Shown here: positions 36,468-46,375 of the stretch, piece by piece
Position numbering within the stretch: the first letter of the stretch is position 1
How the letters are laid out: each line of letters starts with the position of its first letter
Source: an uncultured Pseudomonadales bacterium
GTDB taxonomy: Bacteria > Pseudomonadota > Gammaproteobacteria > Pseudomonadales > Pseudohongiellaceae
Reading direction: 5' to 3'
Assembly: GCA_943789485.1 (NCBI GenBank)
Contig: CALSUH010000028.1
Coordinates: forward strand, 23,405 to 87,404
Length of the DNA: 64,000 nt
Translations under genes and position numbers: made by a program
Notes under the pieces: generated by a model
What the model saw: the letters and a program-made list of their open reading frames with translations, nothing else
Databases searched by the model: none
What the model was told of the DNA's origin: nothing

Positions 36468-36544
36468 TTAAAGGGGACGGAGGGATTTATTTTTGATCAA
36501 TCAGACCTTGATTGATCAAAAATAAATCCCTCCGTCCCCTTTAA
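36468..36544. repeat. Perfect 36-bp palindrome (REP-like, copy 1)
   Basis: Two perfect 36-bp arms flank the five-base loop GACCT. The outer part of each arm, AAAGGGGACGGAGGGATTTA, is shared with the palindrome at 54675-54742, while the inner part (TTGATCAATCA) is private to this copy. This head sequence is familiar from dispersed gammaproteobacterial REP-like elements associated with tyrosine transposases of the RAYT type; no such transposase is in the window. It lies 70 bp downstream of selC and may also act as a transcript end. Confidence 0.85.
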
Positions 36545-36574
36545 CCACCCCTATTTACAATCGTTGATGTTTAC

Positions 36575-37582
36575 TTATTCATCGGCGGCTACAGTGCCAT
36601 TGGTTCCAAGTTCCGTTCCGTCTCCGTTCATGCCCATAGATTCGTAGCGGCGCCATCCGGCCAATATGCCAACCAGACCATGGTTGCCCTCGTGACAGGC
36701 GTATTCATAAACTGGGTCAGGGGAGGAATGCAATGGAAACTTGGCGGACCAAGGTTGATCCCATGACTGTGGATCTTCAACGGTAAAATCATAGTCCAGC
36801 GTATTCTCATCGATGCGGGTAATGTGCTCGAGGACAATAGCTTGATCGGAGATGCCTTCTTCATTGTAGTCATGATAGAAATCCTTGGTCTGAATAACTA
36901 GGGTATCTCCTTCCCAATGAGCGACGGAATTGCCTTCCCATAACAGCTGTTTGGTTTCACGAGTTTTACGTATTGGAATGATGCGAGCCGAATGCACCAT
37001 TTCGTTGAGGATCATCACTTGATCTTTTGTCTGAACGATCTGCATATTGTTGTTGTAGCCACCGGGAACAATTGGTGGTCCGGCGACGAAACCAGTTAGG
37101 CATCTATCAACAGTGGTTCTTCCTTCAGGCCCAGCACTTTCGAATAGCATTTGGTTTCGAGCTTCACGGCGCAGCTGGCCGGCCTCATTTAAAGGGGGGC
37201 GGCGGCCATTGGGTGGATCATAGATAAGTGATGTTCGATAATCACCCAAGGCATTGGTTCCTCTTTCGTACCAGAAGTTATTATAGGAAATAACCCCCGG
37301 TGGATAGCCAGCTCCTCCTACCGAATCGATAATTAGGTCGCGATTCTGGCGGCGTAACTCGAATTGCTCCCATTCGTCCACCTCAGCAGCGGTGAGCGTT
37401 GCTTTATCGGCGAGTTCCGGCGGGCGATTCAAAGGGGTCAATGTTCTAAAGGTGTAGGTTCCCTGAATATCGGGTTGCCCATATTCCGTGCGCGGATTGG
37501 CACTGTCTTGTGCCATTAGGCTAGGGGTAAGCAGAAGTAGGCTAAAGCCTAGGTAGGGCCCTGTAAAAATTTGTTTACGCAT
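36575..37582 (-). CDS. Secreted protein of unknown function
   Basis: The protein of about 335 residues has a signal peptide (MRKQIFTGPYLGFSLLLL...LMAQDS). The mature part has GQPDIQGTYTFRTLTPLNRP near the start, DRCLTGFVAGPPIVPGGYNN in the middle and HWEGDTLVIQTKDFYHD and YEYACHEGNHGLVGILAGWR later. I recognise this as a pattern common in secreted proteins of marine gammaproteobacteria and Acidobacteria, without assigned function. ATG at 37582 has GGAGA 6 bases upstream and is preferred over the ATG at 37594. Monocistronic. Confidence 0.75.
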   Translation of the reverse strand: MRKQIFTGPYLGFSLLLLTPSLMAQDSANPRTEYGQPDIQGTYTFRTLTPLNRPPELADKATLTAAEVDEWEQFELRRQNRDLIIDSVGGAGYPPGVISYNNFWYERGTNALGDYRTSLIYDPPNGRRPPLNEAGQLRREARNQMLFESAGPEGRTTVDRCLTGFVAGPPIVPGGYNNNMQIVQTKDQVMILNEMVHSARIIPIRKTRETKQLLWEGNSVAHWEGDTLVIQTKDFYHDYNEEGISDQAIVLEHITRIDENTLDYDFTVEDPQSWDQPWSAKFPLHSSPDPVYEYACHEGNHGLVGILAGWRRYESMGMNGDGTELGTNGTVAADE

Positions 37583-38011
37583 CGTGTTCTCCAATTCTTT
37601 GCCGGAATAACGGTTGGATATCGATATAACGAATTGAAATTAACTCTGCGTGCACAAAACTTCAAGAGAATTTAGCGTAATCTCGGAGGCGGTGGCCGTT
37701 TCCCGTGTTTTCAATTTGAATCTTGAGAGCTGCGAGTGACCTAAGCAGTATGGTTATTGTAAACCCCAGCTACACCTCAATCATCGGCATCGAGAGAAAG
37801 GTGTTTTTGACCGCCACTTGTATACCCATATAGGAATAACTATTGCCGGAGCTTAGCTGAGAGAAAACACTTCCGCTGCTGAGCCAGTTCGCACAATCTA
37901 TTATGTATGTCCACAATAAATTGAGTGTAAATAAGAGTTCCGTCTTTTTCTTACCGGGATTCCTTGCTATGGTTGCGCTTCGATTTTTCCTGAGAGAAGG
38001 GCTTTGGTTTC
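37583..38011. other. Intergenic region, divergent promoters
   Basis: This 429-bp stretch separates the secreted protein and the ferredoxin gene, which diverge. It must contain promoters for both; I see no further gene or RNA. Confidence 0.4.
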
Positions 38012-38332
38012 ATGGTAAATATACTATTCATCGAGCATGACGGTAGTGAACACTCTGTAGAGGTTTCAACAGGGGGTTCTGTAATGCAGGCAGCTGTAAC
38101 GAATGGGGTGCCGGGCATCGATGCAGACTGCGGCGGTTCCTGCTCCTGTGCTACTTGTCATGTCTATGTTAATGAACAGTGGCTAGGGAAGGTGGGCGAG
38201 CTTAGCCCTACTGAGGAAGCTATGCTCAGTCTGAGCACTGACCGCAAAGATAACTCTCGCCTGTCCTGTCAGATTCAGGTGACTGAGGAATTAGACGGTT
38301 TGGTTGTTACCACGCCTGAGTTTCAGTTCTAG
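38012..38332 (+). CDS. 2Fe-2S ferredoxin (P450 redox partner type)
   Basis: This 106-residue adrenodoxin/putidaredoxin-type ferredoxin has cluster ligands Cys40, Cys46 and Cys49 (DADCGGSCSCATCHVYV) and Cys86 (RLSCQI), plus an extra Cys44. It ends 64 bp before a cytochrome P450 gene on the same strand and is most likely its electron donor. The NAD(P)H-ferredoxin reductase is not in this cluster. Confidence 0.94.
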   Translation: MVNILFIEHDGSEHSVEVSTGGSVMQAAVTNGVPGIDADCGGSCSCATCHVYVNEQWLGKVGELSPTEEAMLSLSTDRKDNSRLSCQIQVTEELDGLVVTTPEFQF

Positions 38333-38396
38333 ATTTTTGAGCGCAACGATAGAAGCTGAATCAGTATTAAATGAAGGTCCTGTGGGGGATGGTAGT

Positions 38397-39668
38397 ATGA
38401 GCGATGGAGCGAGTGGCCCAGAGTCGAAGATAAGTAAGTGGAGCATGGAAGGAAAGGATCCCTATGCCATGCCAATCGAGAAAATCGACCTATCTCATCC
38501 TGGAATTTGGCGTGCGAATGAGTTTCTGCCTTTTATGGAGCGCCTTCGCAGCGAAGCGCCAGTTCATTATTGTGCGGAGTCGGCCGTCGGCCCCTACTGG
38601 TCGGTGATGAAGTACAAGGATATTATGGAGGTGGATACTTCGCCGCATATTTATTCTTCCGAACCCACTATAGGTATCGTCGATAGCTTCGAAGAGTTTA
38701 CGCTTCCCGCTTTTATTTCCATGGACCCGCCGAAACATGACGAGCAGCGCCGCGTCGTTCAGGGTGTTGTAGCGCCAGCGAATCTTAAAAATTTGGAGGG
38801 CTTGATTCGACAAAGAGTTTGCACCATTCTCGATGGCTTACCTATCGACGAAGAATTTGATTGGGTCGAACATGTCTCGATCGAACTCACTACGCAAATG
38901 CTCGCCACCTTATTCGACTTCCCCTTCGAGGATCGAAGTAAGCTGACGTTCTGGTCGGACGCAGCAACGGCTATTCCCGGCGGAGGAGTCGTTAGCAATC
39001 AAGCGGAACGCTGGGAAGCCCTGCAGGAATGCTTCGCCTATTTTATCCGTCTTTGGAACGAGCGCGTTAACGGAAAACCGGGCAACGATTTGATTTCCAT
39101 GCTTGCGCACGGCGAAGCTACTCGTGATATGCCTCAGGAAGAATATCTCGGAAACATAATTCTATTGATCGTGGGTGGCAACGATACTACCCGAAACTCT
39201 ATCACCGGTGGCGTGCTCGCTCTGAACGAAAACCCAGCCGAGTACGACAAGTTGCGCGCGGAACCTAGTCTGATTCGTAACATGGTGTCTGAAATAATTC
39301 GGTGGCAGACACCGCTAGCTCATATGCGCCGCACAGCACTTGTGGATACCGAGCTTGCCGGCCAACAGATTAAGGCAGGCGAGAAAGTTGTCATGTGGTA
39401 TGCATCTGGCAATCGCGACGAAGAATCTATCGAGCGGGCGAATGAATTTCTCATCGACAGGGCGAATGCACGGCAGCATCTTTCCTTCGGCTTCGGTCTA
39501 CATCGCTGCATGGGAAATCGCCTAGCAGAGATGCAGCTCACTATCGTATGGGAAGAGATTATGAAACGCTTCCATAAGGTGGAAGTGGTCGGTGAGCCAG
39601 AGCGCGTGTACTCTAGTTTCGTAAAGGGTTATATGACCCTGCCAGTTAAGTTGCAGCCGTTGGAGTAG
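38397..39668 (+). CDS. CYP153-family cytochrome P450 (alkane/fatty acid terminal hydroxylase)
   Basis: Counting from the ATG at 38397 (GGGGGAT-type site upstream; 423 residues), this is a bacterial class I P450. The I-helix motif is GGNDTTRN, the heme-binding loop is FGFGLHRCMG with Cys371, and the K-helix is EIIRW. The segments FISMDPPKHDEQRR, VSIELTTQMLATLFDFPFEDR and LHRCMGNRLAEMQL are characteristic of CYP153, whose members hydroxylate the terminal carbon of medium-chain alkanes, cyclic alkanes or fatty acids. An in-frame ATG at 38304 overlaps the ferredoxin gene and is less likely. Substrate in this organism is inferred from family. Confidence 0.9.
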   Translation: MSDGASGPESKISKWSMEGKDPYAMPIEKIDLSHPGIWRANEFLPFMERLRSEAPVHYCAESAVGPYWSVMKYKDIMEVDTSPHIYSSEPTIGIVDSFEEFTLPAFISMDPPKHDEQRRVVQGVVAPANLKNLEGLIRQRVCTILDGLPIDEEFDWVEHVSIELTTQMLATLFDFPFEDRSKLTFWSDAATAIPGGGVVSNQAERWEALQECFAYFIRLWNERVNGKPGNDLISMLAHGEATRDMPQEEYLGNIILLIVGGNDTTRNSITGGVLALNENPAEYDKLRAEPSLIRNMVSEIIRWQTPLAHMRRTALVDTELAGQQIKAGEKVVMWYASGNRDEESIERANEFLIDRANARQHLSFGFGLHRCMGNRLAEMQLTIVWEEIMKRFHKVEVVGEPERVYSSFVKGYMTLPVKLQPLE

Positions 39669-39727
39669 TCATGTTCAACGTCAATGCCCGCCTAGTCAAT
39701 TTCTAGACCCACTTCCTAAGTCTTCTG

Positions 39728-41701
39728 TCACTTCCCGAATATATTTTCCTTGTTGGTGCGAACGAAACGGCTATTGCCGTCTCTACGTGTAAAGCCTACG
39801 CTGTCAAAATATTCGAGAATTTCGATGCAGAGGTTCCGGCCTATCCTGGAGGCGTCGCGAAACTGTATAACGGAGAATCCAGCCTCGTCACTCTCAGCTT
39901 CCATTAGCTGCTCTATAAAGCCGGCCAGGACCATGATGGTCTCCGGTAGGTAATAGCGATTTTCCGCAACCTTGATCAACGTCCCAGCCTTCGCTGACTC
40001 GCGCAAAATTCGCTCCAAAGATAGCAGTGGAATATTCGTCATCTCCACGAGCTCGCGCGTACGCGGCGGCACGTAGCCTGCCTTAAGCAATATCGGCCGC
40101 ACCTGTTCGAGGAAGGCCTCTTCTTCAGCGCTCAACGAGGTCTTATGGCTTGGTATATGTAAGAGCGTGCCGGTGCGCTTGATTGCGTTCGAATCTAACA
40201 GACTCTGCAATATGCCATGGAACAACAGGTGCGAACTTGCGAAGTCGACACCATGGCTGAGAGCGGGCTCACTGATACCTTGTTGATTAGCTTGTTTTTG
40301 ATGAAAATCTTTGAGATAGCTCAGGATATTGCTGCGGTATTCGCTATGGTAATCCTCGTGCAGTAATACCGGGAGTGAAGACTTCTCTAAGTTTAGGGAA
40401 TGAAAGCCTATGCCCTCGATTTTAAGAGTCTTGAGTAATTTTTCTATTGCAGTGTCGCTAATATTTCTACAGATCGAAAATTCTTGAAGCTTGATGCCGT
40501 CGACTTGCATCTTGAGAAGCTGCTTGAGGGCATCAATGCTGCTGTTTTGCATCGCATTCAATTGTGCGAGTCGTGATTCACTGCTGCGCTTACGCCTAGG
40601 TATAAAAATATCGACAACGCGGCCGCCGCCCAATGTATGTTGTGATGCAGGGTCGCGGACGATAAATCGATCGCCGTGATGCGCGATCATCGATTCAAGA
40701 CATTTTACTTGATAGAGACTCTCTCCCAAGTGTCGGATATTGACCACATGATGAGATGCGCCGATGTGCACATGGTATTGCGCGCTGCTGGTCAGTTTGA
40801 AATCCGCATCTATGAAGTCTACCGTTGCATCTAGGCGATTGATCGGATGAAAGAGCTTTTCATCGATTAGCCAGTCGCCTCTAGCTACGAGTTTGTGATC
40901 CAGGCTTACATTCATTGCGGCGCGCTGACCATTGTAAACTTCGTTAAGTTCAGTCTTGTCGAGCCTGGCGCTTCGAAGTTTCGTGGCCTCGCCCGACGCT
41001 GTGTGCTTGAGACTGCTTCCAGTCTTGATGGAACCAGCTCGGACGCTACCCGTCAATACAGTGCCAATTCCCTTCGCGACGAAACTCCTGTCTATGAGAT
41101 AACGAAAATACCGATCGTCATCGCCGTTTTCCTTTAAAGCGCTATCATCACCGAACTGACTCTGTAGGTAATCGCTGAGTTTAATTATGCCATCGCCACT
41201 TTCATTGGAGAGAGCAAAGATCGGCGCGCCCTTGAGGCTGGTTGTGGCTTGTAGTTGTTTGATTTCTTCGATGACAGTTTGAACACGATCGGGTTCGCAG
41301 CGATCGATCTTGGTTAGCGCTATAGCGCCGCGAGAGACGGCTAACAGATCGAGTATGGCGAGATGCTCGCGTGTCTGCGGCATGATGCCATCGTCGGCGG
41401 CGATAACTAACAGCGCACCATCGACTGCTCCCACGCCGGCCAGCATATTGTTGATAAAATCGATATGACCCGGTACATCGACGAAACCGAGTGTGTTGTT
41501 GCACTGCTGTCCATCGATGATGCTGGAGAAGTGGTGATAGGCATAACCGGGAACGATGGTTAGGCCACGGTTTTTTTCTTCTGCGAGAGTATCGGTATTG
41601 GTGCCAGTAATATTGGCCACTAATGAAGTCTTGCCGTGATCGACATGACCGGCAGTGGCAAATATGAGAGAGCGGGAATTTTTCTCTGAGGAATCAGGCA
41701 T
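39728..41701 (-). CDS. selB: Selenocysteine-specific elongation factor SelB
   Basis: This 657-residue GTPase has G1 GHVDHGKTS (residues 18-26), G3 DVPGH, G4 TKID, the SelB-typical N-terminal TAGHVDHGKTSLV and LAEEKNRGLTI, EF-Tu-like beta-barrel domains (FIVRDPASQHTLGGGRVVD) and a C-terminal region of winged-helix repeats (VSAEEEAFLEQVRPILLKAGYVPPRTRELVEMTNIPL; FSVIQFRDASRIGRNLCIEILEYFDSVGFTRRDGNSR) that bind the SECIS hairpin. It delivers Sec-tRNA to UGA codons. It is convergent with the P450 gene and about 4 kb from selC; selA is not adjacent. Confidence 0.95.
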   Translation of the reverse strand: MPDSSEKNSRSLIFATAGHVDHGKTSLVANITGTNTDTLAEEKNRGLTIVPGYAYHHFSSIIDGQQCNNTLGFVDVPGHIDFINNMLAGVGAVDGALLVIAADDGIMPQTREHLAILDLLAVSRGAIALTKIDRCEPDRVQTVIEEIKQLQATTSLKGAPIFALSNESGDGIIKLSDYLQSQFGDDSALKENGDDDRYFRYLIDRSFVAKGIGTVLTGSVRAGSIKTGSSLKHTASGEATKLRSARLDKTELNEVYNGQRAAMNVSLDHKLVARGDWLIDEKLFHPINRLDATVDFIDADFKLTSSAQYHVHIGASHHVVNIRHLGESLYQVKCLESMIAHHGDRFIVRDPASQHTLGGGRVVDIFIPRRKRSSESRLAQLNAMQNSSIDALKQLLKMQVDGIKLQEFSICRNISDTAIEKLLKTLKIEGIGFHSLNLEKSSLPVLLHEDYHSEYRSNILSYLKDFHQKQANQQGISEPALSHGVDFASSHLLFHGILQSLLDSNAIKRTGTLLHIPSHKTSLSAEEEAFLEQVRPILLKAGYVPPRTRELVEMTNIPLLSLERILRESAKAGTLIKVAENRYYLPETIMVLAGFIEQLMEAESDEAGFSVIQFRDASRIGRNLCIEILEYFDSVGFTRRDGNSRFVRTNKENIFGK

Positions 41702-41804
41702 GACTTAAGGGCACAACGAATACCGCGTGATGGGTATTCGGCTAATGATCGAGGCGCTTAGTATAGGCTAGTAGTGGCTAGCTGTCAGGTTGCAAGGGTA
41801 ATGG

Positions 41805-43589
41805 TCAGGTCGCGTCGCTTCGATTGAACTTGATGATGAAGAAGATCATCGTTGCAAAAATTAGCGAGGCGAGTATGAAGCCTGCGTTTAAAATGCCGGT
41901 GGCCATGTTTACGATTCCATAACCAACAGCGCCAGTCAGTAACGCGTAGTAGAAGAATGGCAGTAGGGTCTTGCGTATTACCGCGCCTTCTTTGCCAACC
42001 AGACCTACAACAGCGGAGGCTGCAACCACGTTGTGTACACAGATGATGTTGCCCGAGGCCCCACCTACTGCCTGCAAGGCCACGATCCACGTTGGGTCGG
42101 CCATGATGCGTTCGCCCACACCAAACTGGAATAGCGAGAACATCATATTACTGACGGTATTGCTACCTGCGACGAAGGCGCCGAGTCCACCGATAAAGGT
42201 AGAGAAGAAGGGCCATGCCGATCCCGTAAGATTGGCAACGCCCTCAGCAAGCACCAGTGGCATTTGTTCGTAACCGGCCGCACCGCCGCTGGAATTGATG
42301 AAAACCTGAACCATAGGGACGGTGAACACCAGAGCCATGGAGGCAGGGACGAGTGTTTTTAGGGATTTACTGAACGCGATCTTATATTCCGATGGCTTTA
42401 AGCTATGCAAACCCATGGTTATTAACGAAACGATAATGAATATCGTGCCGGGAGACCAGAACGGCTGGAAAGAGGCGGTAATATCGCTGCCGAAAATTTG
42501 ACTCCATGACCAGGTTGTTAGAATGCTTGGTCCACGCAACAGGGGCTCTAAATTGAAATAGGGTAGGCGAGTAATAACTAACAGGCTGGCTACGAATAAG
42601 TAGGGTGACCATGCGCGGACAATACCCATAATCGGCTTGCTCTCATCTTCGGCTTCGATTTGCATGTTGCCAGTCCATTCTTCGTCCCAGTTCTCTTTGT
42701 CATCAAAGTCCCAGATTTCATCTTCCTTCGGCAGTAGAAAGCCAGCCTTTGCAGCACTGACGACGACACCGAGACCTACGAGACCGCCAATAAGCGATGG
42801 AAATTCGGGTCTGAAATAGGTTGCTACTAAGAGATAAGGAATGGTCATAGCAAAAGCGGCAAACAAGGCAAACTTCCACACCTTAAAGCCCTCGGCGAAA
42901 GACCTATTCTTGCCGAAGAAGCGCGTCATTATGGCTACGACAAAAAGTGGAATAAAAGTGCCGGCGATCGCGTGAAGCAAGGCAATTTTCGTGGCGATAA
43001 ATGCAAGGAATTGATCCCATTCCGCGAACCCCAATTGAGCAGCATAGGCAGCCATCTCGGGGTCGGCCGCGAGTCCTGTGTTTACGCCGACCATAATGGG
43101 CGTGCCCATTGCGCCGAATGATACTGGTGTGCTCTGAATTATCATGCCGGCGACCACGGCAGCCATAGCAGGAAATCCGAGCCCTACCATTAGGGGTACC
43201 GCTACTGCCGCAGGGGTTCCAAAGCCTGCTGACCCTTCGATAAAAGAGCCGAATAGCCAGGCGATGATAATGACCTGAATGCGGCGATCAGGCGTGATAT
43301 CTGAGAAGCCCTGGCGGATGGCCCGAATAGCACCACTTTGCTGCAGTGTATTAAGCAGCAAGATCGCTCCAAAGATAATATAGATTAGCGTAGCAGCTAC
43401 CCACAGCCCATTAGCGCTGGCAGCTAGAACTTTATTCACGGGCACCTGCCAGACGAAAAAGGCGAGTGTGGCCGCTACTACATAGGCGATAGGCATAGCG
43501 CGGCTTGCAGGCCAACGTAGCAATACCAGGAAAAAGGCAACGGAGATGATAGGCAAAAGTGACAGTAGGGCGAGGATTCCAGTGCTCAT
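41805..43589 (-). CDS. L-lactate permease (LctP family)
   Basis: This 594-residue membrane protein with about 13-14 hydrophobic segments has the LctP/LldP pattern: [73 protein letters not shown] (the conserved GSAGFGTP) and [25 protein letters not shown] near the C-terminus. It imports lactate or glycolate with protons. No lactate dehydrogenase is adjacent; upstream, divergently, is LemA. Confidence 0.93.
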   Translation of the reverse strand: MSTGILALLSLLPIISVAFFLVLLRWPASRAMPIAYVVAATLAFFVWQVPVNKVLAASANGLWVAATLIYIIFGAILLLNTLQQSGAIRAIRQGFSDITPDRRIQVIIIAWLFGSFIEGSAGFGTPAAVAVPLMVGLGFPAMAAVVAGMIIQSTPVSFGAMGTPIMVGVNTGLAADPEMAAYAAQLGFAEWDQFLAFIATKIALLHAIAGTFIPLFVVAIMTRFFGKNRSFAEGFKVWKFALFAAFAMTIPYLLVATYFRPEFPSLIGGLVGLGVVVSAAKAGFLLPKEDEIWDFDDKENWDEEWTGNMQIEAEDESKPIMGIVRAWSPYLFVASLLVITRLPYFNLEPLLRGPSILTTWSWSQIFGSDITASFQPFWSPGTIFIIVSLITMGLHSLKPSEYKIAFSKSLKTLVPASMALVFTVPMVQVFINSSGGAAGYEQMPLVLAEGVANLTGSAWPFFSTFIGGLGAFVAGSNTVSNMMFSLFQFGVGERIMADPTWIVALQAVGGASGNIICVHNVVAASAVVGLVGKEGAVIRKTLLPFFYYALLTGAVGYGIVNMATGILNAGFILASLIFATMIFFIIKFNRSDAT

Positions 43590-43765
43590 AATTTTTTCTT
43601 CTTAGTAGTGAGCGAACCTTGGCAGCTTAGCAGATAATTCAGGATCTGCGAAACTCATTTGCGCATGGGCATATCCTACGGGGACAAGCGCGCTTAGAAG
43701 TGGAATAATGGAGTTAGCAGCCCATTTTAGCAGGTGCAAATTTCACCCTCAGAAGGAGTCAGACT

Positions 43766-44362
43766 ATGGAAATTTCAACGATTGTGGCATTAGTGGTTGT
43801 TGCCGTCCTGTTCTTCTACATTGTTGGTATTTATAACCAGTTGGTCAGCCTCAAGAACCGCTACCAAAATGCGTTCGCACAGATCGAGGTACAACTAAAG
43901 CGCCGCTATGACTTAATTCCCAATTTAGTGGAAACGGCAAAAGCTTATATGGAGCACGAGAAAGGAACTCTAGAGGCTGTTATAGCCGCGCGTAATTCCG
44001 CTGCGGCAGGTTTGGCCGCCGCCGCGTCCGATCCAGGAAACGCTGCTGCCATGCAGGAGTTAATGGGTCAAGAGGGAGCGCTCGCTGGCGCAATGAGTCG
44101 TTTCAACGTAGTTATGGAAGCCTATCCTGACTTGAAAGCAAATCAAAACATGATGCAAGTGAGTGAAGAGCTCACCACTACCGAAAATAAGGTCGCGTTT
44201 TCGCGGCAGGCATTTAACGATCAAGTCATGGCCTACAATTCGTATCGGCAGTCTTTTCCGCCCGTAGCTGTGGCTGGATTCTTTGGACATGGCTCGGACG
44301 CAAGCCTGCTCGAATTCGCAGACAGCGAAGCCATACAAGAAGCGCCAAAAGTCTCTTTTTGA
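43766..44362 (+). CDS. LemA family protein
   Basis: This 198-residue protein has an N-terminal membrane anchor and the LemA signature [55 protein letters not shown]. LemA proteins are helical envelope proteins of unclear function often paired with M48 proteases, as here (72 bp upstream of the protease). GGAG lies just before the ATG. Confidence 0.94.
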   Translation: MEISTIVALVVVAVLFFYIVGIYNQLVSLKNRYQNAFAQIEVQLKRRYDLIPNLVETAKAYMEHEKGTLEAVIAARNSAAAGLAAAASDPGNAAAMQELMGQEGALAGAMSRFNVVMEAYPDLKANQNMMQVSEELTTTENKVAFSRQAFNDQVMAYNSYRQSFPPVAVAGFFGHGSDASLLEFADSEAIQEAPKVSF

Positions 44363-44433
44363 CATGGCTAGGGGTTTCCCCTTTGTGTTACTTAGAAAGA
44401 TAAATTTTGGCTTATAGGCAAGCGGCGCTCACA

Positions 44434-46365
44434 ATGAACTTTTTTGAATCGCAGGATACGGCTAAGCGCAATACAGGAAAATTGATTTCACTGTTTGTTC
44501 TTGCCGTGTTATCGCTAATCGTCGTTACAAACCTTCTGGTCATGGCGCTGTTCTCTTTCGGCGCTACCTCCATGACGAGCATGGCGGCCACGGCCAACTT
44601 TCAATTTGACCCGGCACAGTTTCTAATTATCGGGGCTATCGTTACCTCGGTAGTGCTTTTTGGTAGCCTCTACAAGATTAGCTCGCTCTCTGGCGGCGGA
44701 GCTCGCATCGCTGAGATGATGAATGGGCGTCTGCTAGTGTCTGGCTCTGCCGACCCCGCTGAGAGGCGCGTTCTCAATGTCGTAGAAGAAATGGCGATTG
44801 CCTCGGGAACACCGGTTCCGCCTGTGTACTTGATGGAGGAGAGCGGCATTAACGCCTTCGCGGCGGGGTACTCTCCCAGTGATGCTATCGTTGCAGTGAC
44901 CCGGGGAACTATCGACACACTGAGTCGCGATCAGTTGCAGGGAGTTATTGCTCACGAGTTCAGTCACATCTTGCATGGCGACATGCGGATCAATATTCGC
45001 CTCATCGGCGTGCTATACGGCATCATGATACTTGGCATTATCGGCTACCATTTGCTTAGAGGTGGCGCTTATAGTCGTCGCTCTAAAAATTCCGGTGCAA
45101 TTGTGTTCCTCGGCTTGGGTCTGGTAATAGTAGGCTTCGTTGGTACATTTTTCGGCAATCTGATTAAGGCGGCGGTGAGCAGGCAGCGTGAATATCTGGC
45201 CGATGCCTCGGCTGTGCAATTTACTCGCAATCCAGATGGCATAGGGCAGGCGCTGATGCAGATTGCGCGCCATCAAAATCATTCCTACCTACAGAATCCG
45301 AAGAGTGCGGAAATCAGCCATGCGTTATTTGAAGAAGGGCAGGTTTCGGCACTGAGTCGACTGTATGCGACTCATCCGCCCTTAGACGAGCGTATTCGCG
45401 CCATTCTACCTCGCTGGCAGGGTGACTATGACATTAGCGAATGGGATCGGTCGGCTCTTGCTGCAACCGCGGCTGATGGGCCGCAGGAAAAGGTGACAGG
45501 GCCGAGCCAGCGAGAGAAGGCGACGGCGATATTAACCGGTGCCGCCGGTGTCTTGCTGGCAGATTCGGTGATCAATCAGGTGGGCAATCCTGATGGCAAA
45601 CATTTAGATTACGCGGACGTATTAGTAAAGCAGATTCCGCAGTTGTTTCTGGAGGCGGCGCGTGAACCTTCGGGAGCGCGGGCGATGGTCTATTTTCTAG
45701 TGCTTAGTAAAGATGAGTCGGTTCGGGCTAAGCAACTGGACATGTTGCAAGCCAGTGCAGACGTCGGTGTATTCGCGGAGTTGCAGAAACTGTATCAGTC
45801 CGCGCAGGTCGTGGTAGCCGAGCAACGCCTGCCGCTGGTTACTATCGCGCTTTCTAGTTTGCGCCAGTTGTCACAGAAGCAGTACCGATTGTTTAGGGAA
45901 AATTTCAAAACCCTTGTCGAGATAGATAAGAAGATGAGCTTGTTGGAATGGGCGCTGCAAAAAATAGTGATGCACAGCCTAGAGGCTGTGTTCGGCAAGG
46001 ATGAAGCGCCATATTTTGGAAGAAAAAGCCTGAAGAAGTGCAAAAAATCTATTTCAGTATTGCTTTCACTACTTACTCACTCCACTGTTCAAGAGGGTAT
46101 ATCAAACGAGGAGACTTTCGCCGCCGGCGCCGCTGCTCTGGAACTACCGCTGCAGCTCATTGCTGTCAGTAACATCGATTTCGGTATCTTGAACAATGCT
46201 TTAGATGATCTGGCTGATCTAAAACCCTTGCAGAAGCCCGCGCTACTTAAAGCCTGTGTTCGCTGTATAACTGCCGATGGCAAGATTCAAGCAATAGAGA
46301 CAGAGTTGCTTAGAGCGATTGCGGCGACCATCGACTGTCCGATGCCACCCCTGCTGGCTGACTAG
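44434..46365 (+). CDS. M48 (HtpX-type) zinc metalloprotease with long C-terminal extension
   Basis: This is an integral membrane protease of about 643 residues. Membrane helices near residues 20-45 and 70-90 precede the catalytic HEFSH (His174 to His178) and the downstream EYLADASAVQFTR glutamate ligand. The core is followed by about 300 extra residues, rich in helices and ending ACVRCITADGKIQAIETELLRAIAATIDCPMPPL, which resembles TerB-like metal-binding helices. The first ATG with good context is 44434. M48 proteases degrade misfolded membrane proteins; with LemA it forms a known gene pair. Confidence 0.9.
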   Translation: MNFFESQDTAKRNTGKLISLFVLAVLSLIVVTNLLVMALFSFGATSMTSMAATANFQFDPAQFLIIGAIVTSVVLFGSLYKISSLSGGGARIAEMMNGRLLVSGSADPAERRVLNVVEEMAIASGTPVPPVYLMEESGINAFAAGYSPSDAIVAVTRGTIDTLSRDQLQGVIAHEFSHILHGDMRINIRLIGVLYGIMILGIIGYHLLRGGAYSRRSKNSGAIVFLGLGLVIVGFVGTFFGNLIKAAVSRQREYLADASAVQFTRNPDGIGQALMQIARHQNHSYLQNPKSAEISHALFEEGQVSALSRLYATHPPLDERIRAILPRWQGDYDISEWDRSALAATAADGPQEKVTGPSQREKATAILTGAAGVLLADSVINQVGNPDGKHLDYADVLVKQIPQLFLEAAREPSGARAMVYFLVLSKDESVRAKQLDMLQASADVGVFAELQKLYQSAQVVVAEQRLPLVTIALSSLRQLSQKQYRLFRENFKTLVEIDKKMSLLEWALQKIVMHSLEAVFGKDEAPYFGRKSLKKCKKSISVLLSLLTHSTVQEGISNEETFAAGAAALELPLQLIAVSNIDFGILNNALDDLADLKPLQKPALLKACVRCITADGKIQAIETELLRAIAATIDCPMPPLLAD

Positions 46366-46375
46366 TTGCTCGTTA

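Noticed and set aside
36270..36515. 81-codon plus-strand ORF
   Set aside because: It runs through the tRNA-Sec gene and into the palindrome; no family features.
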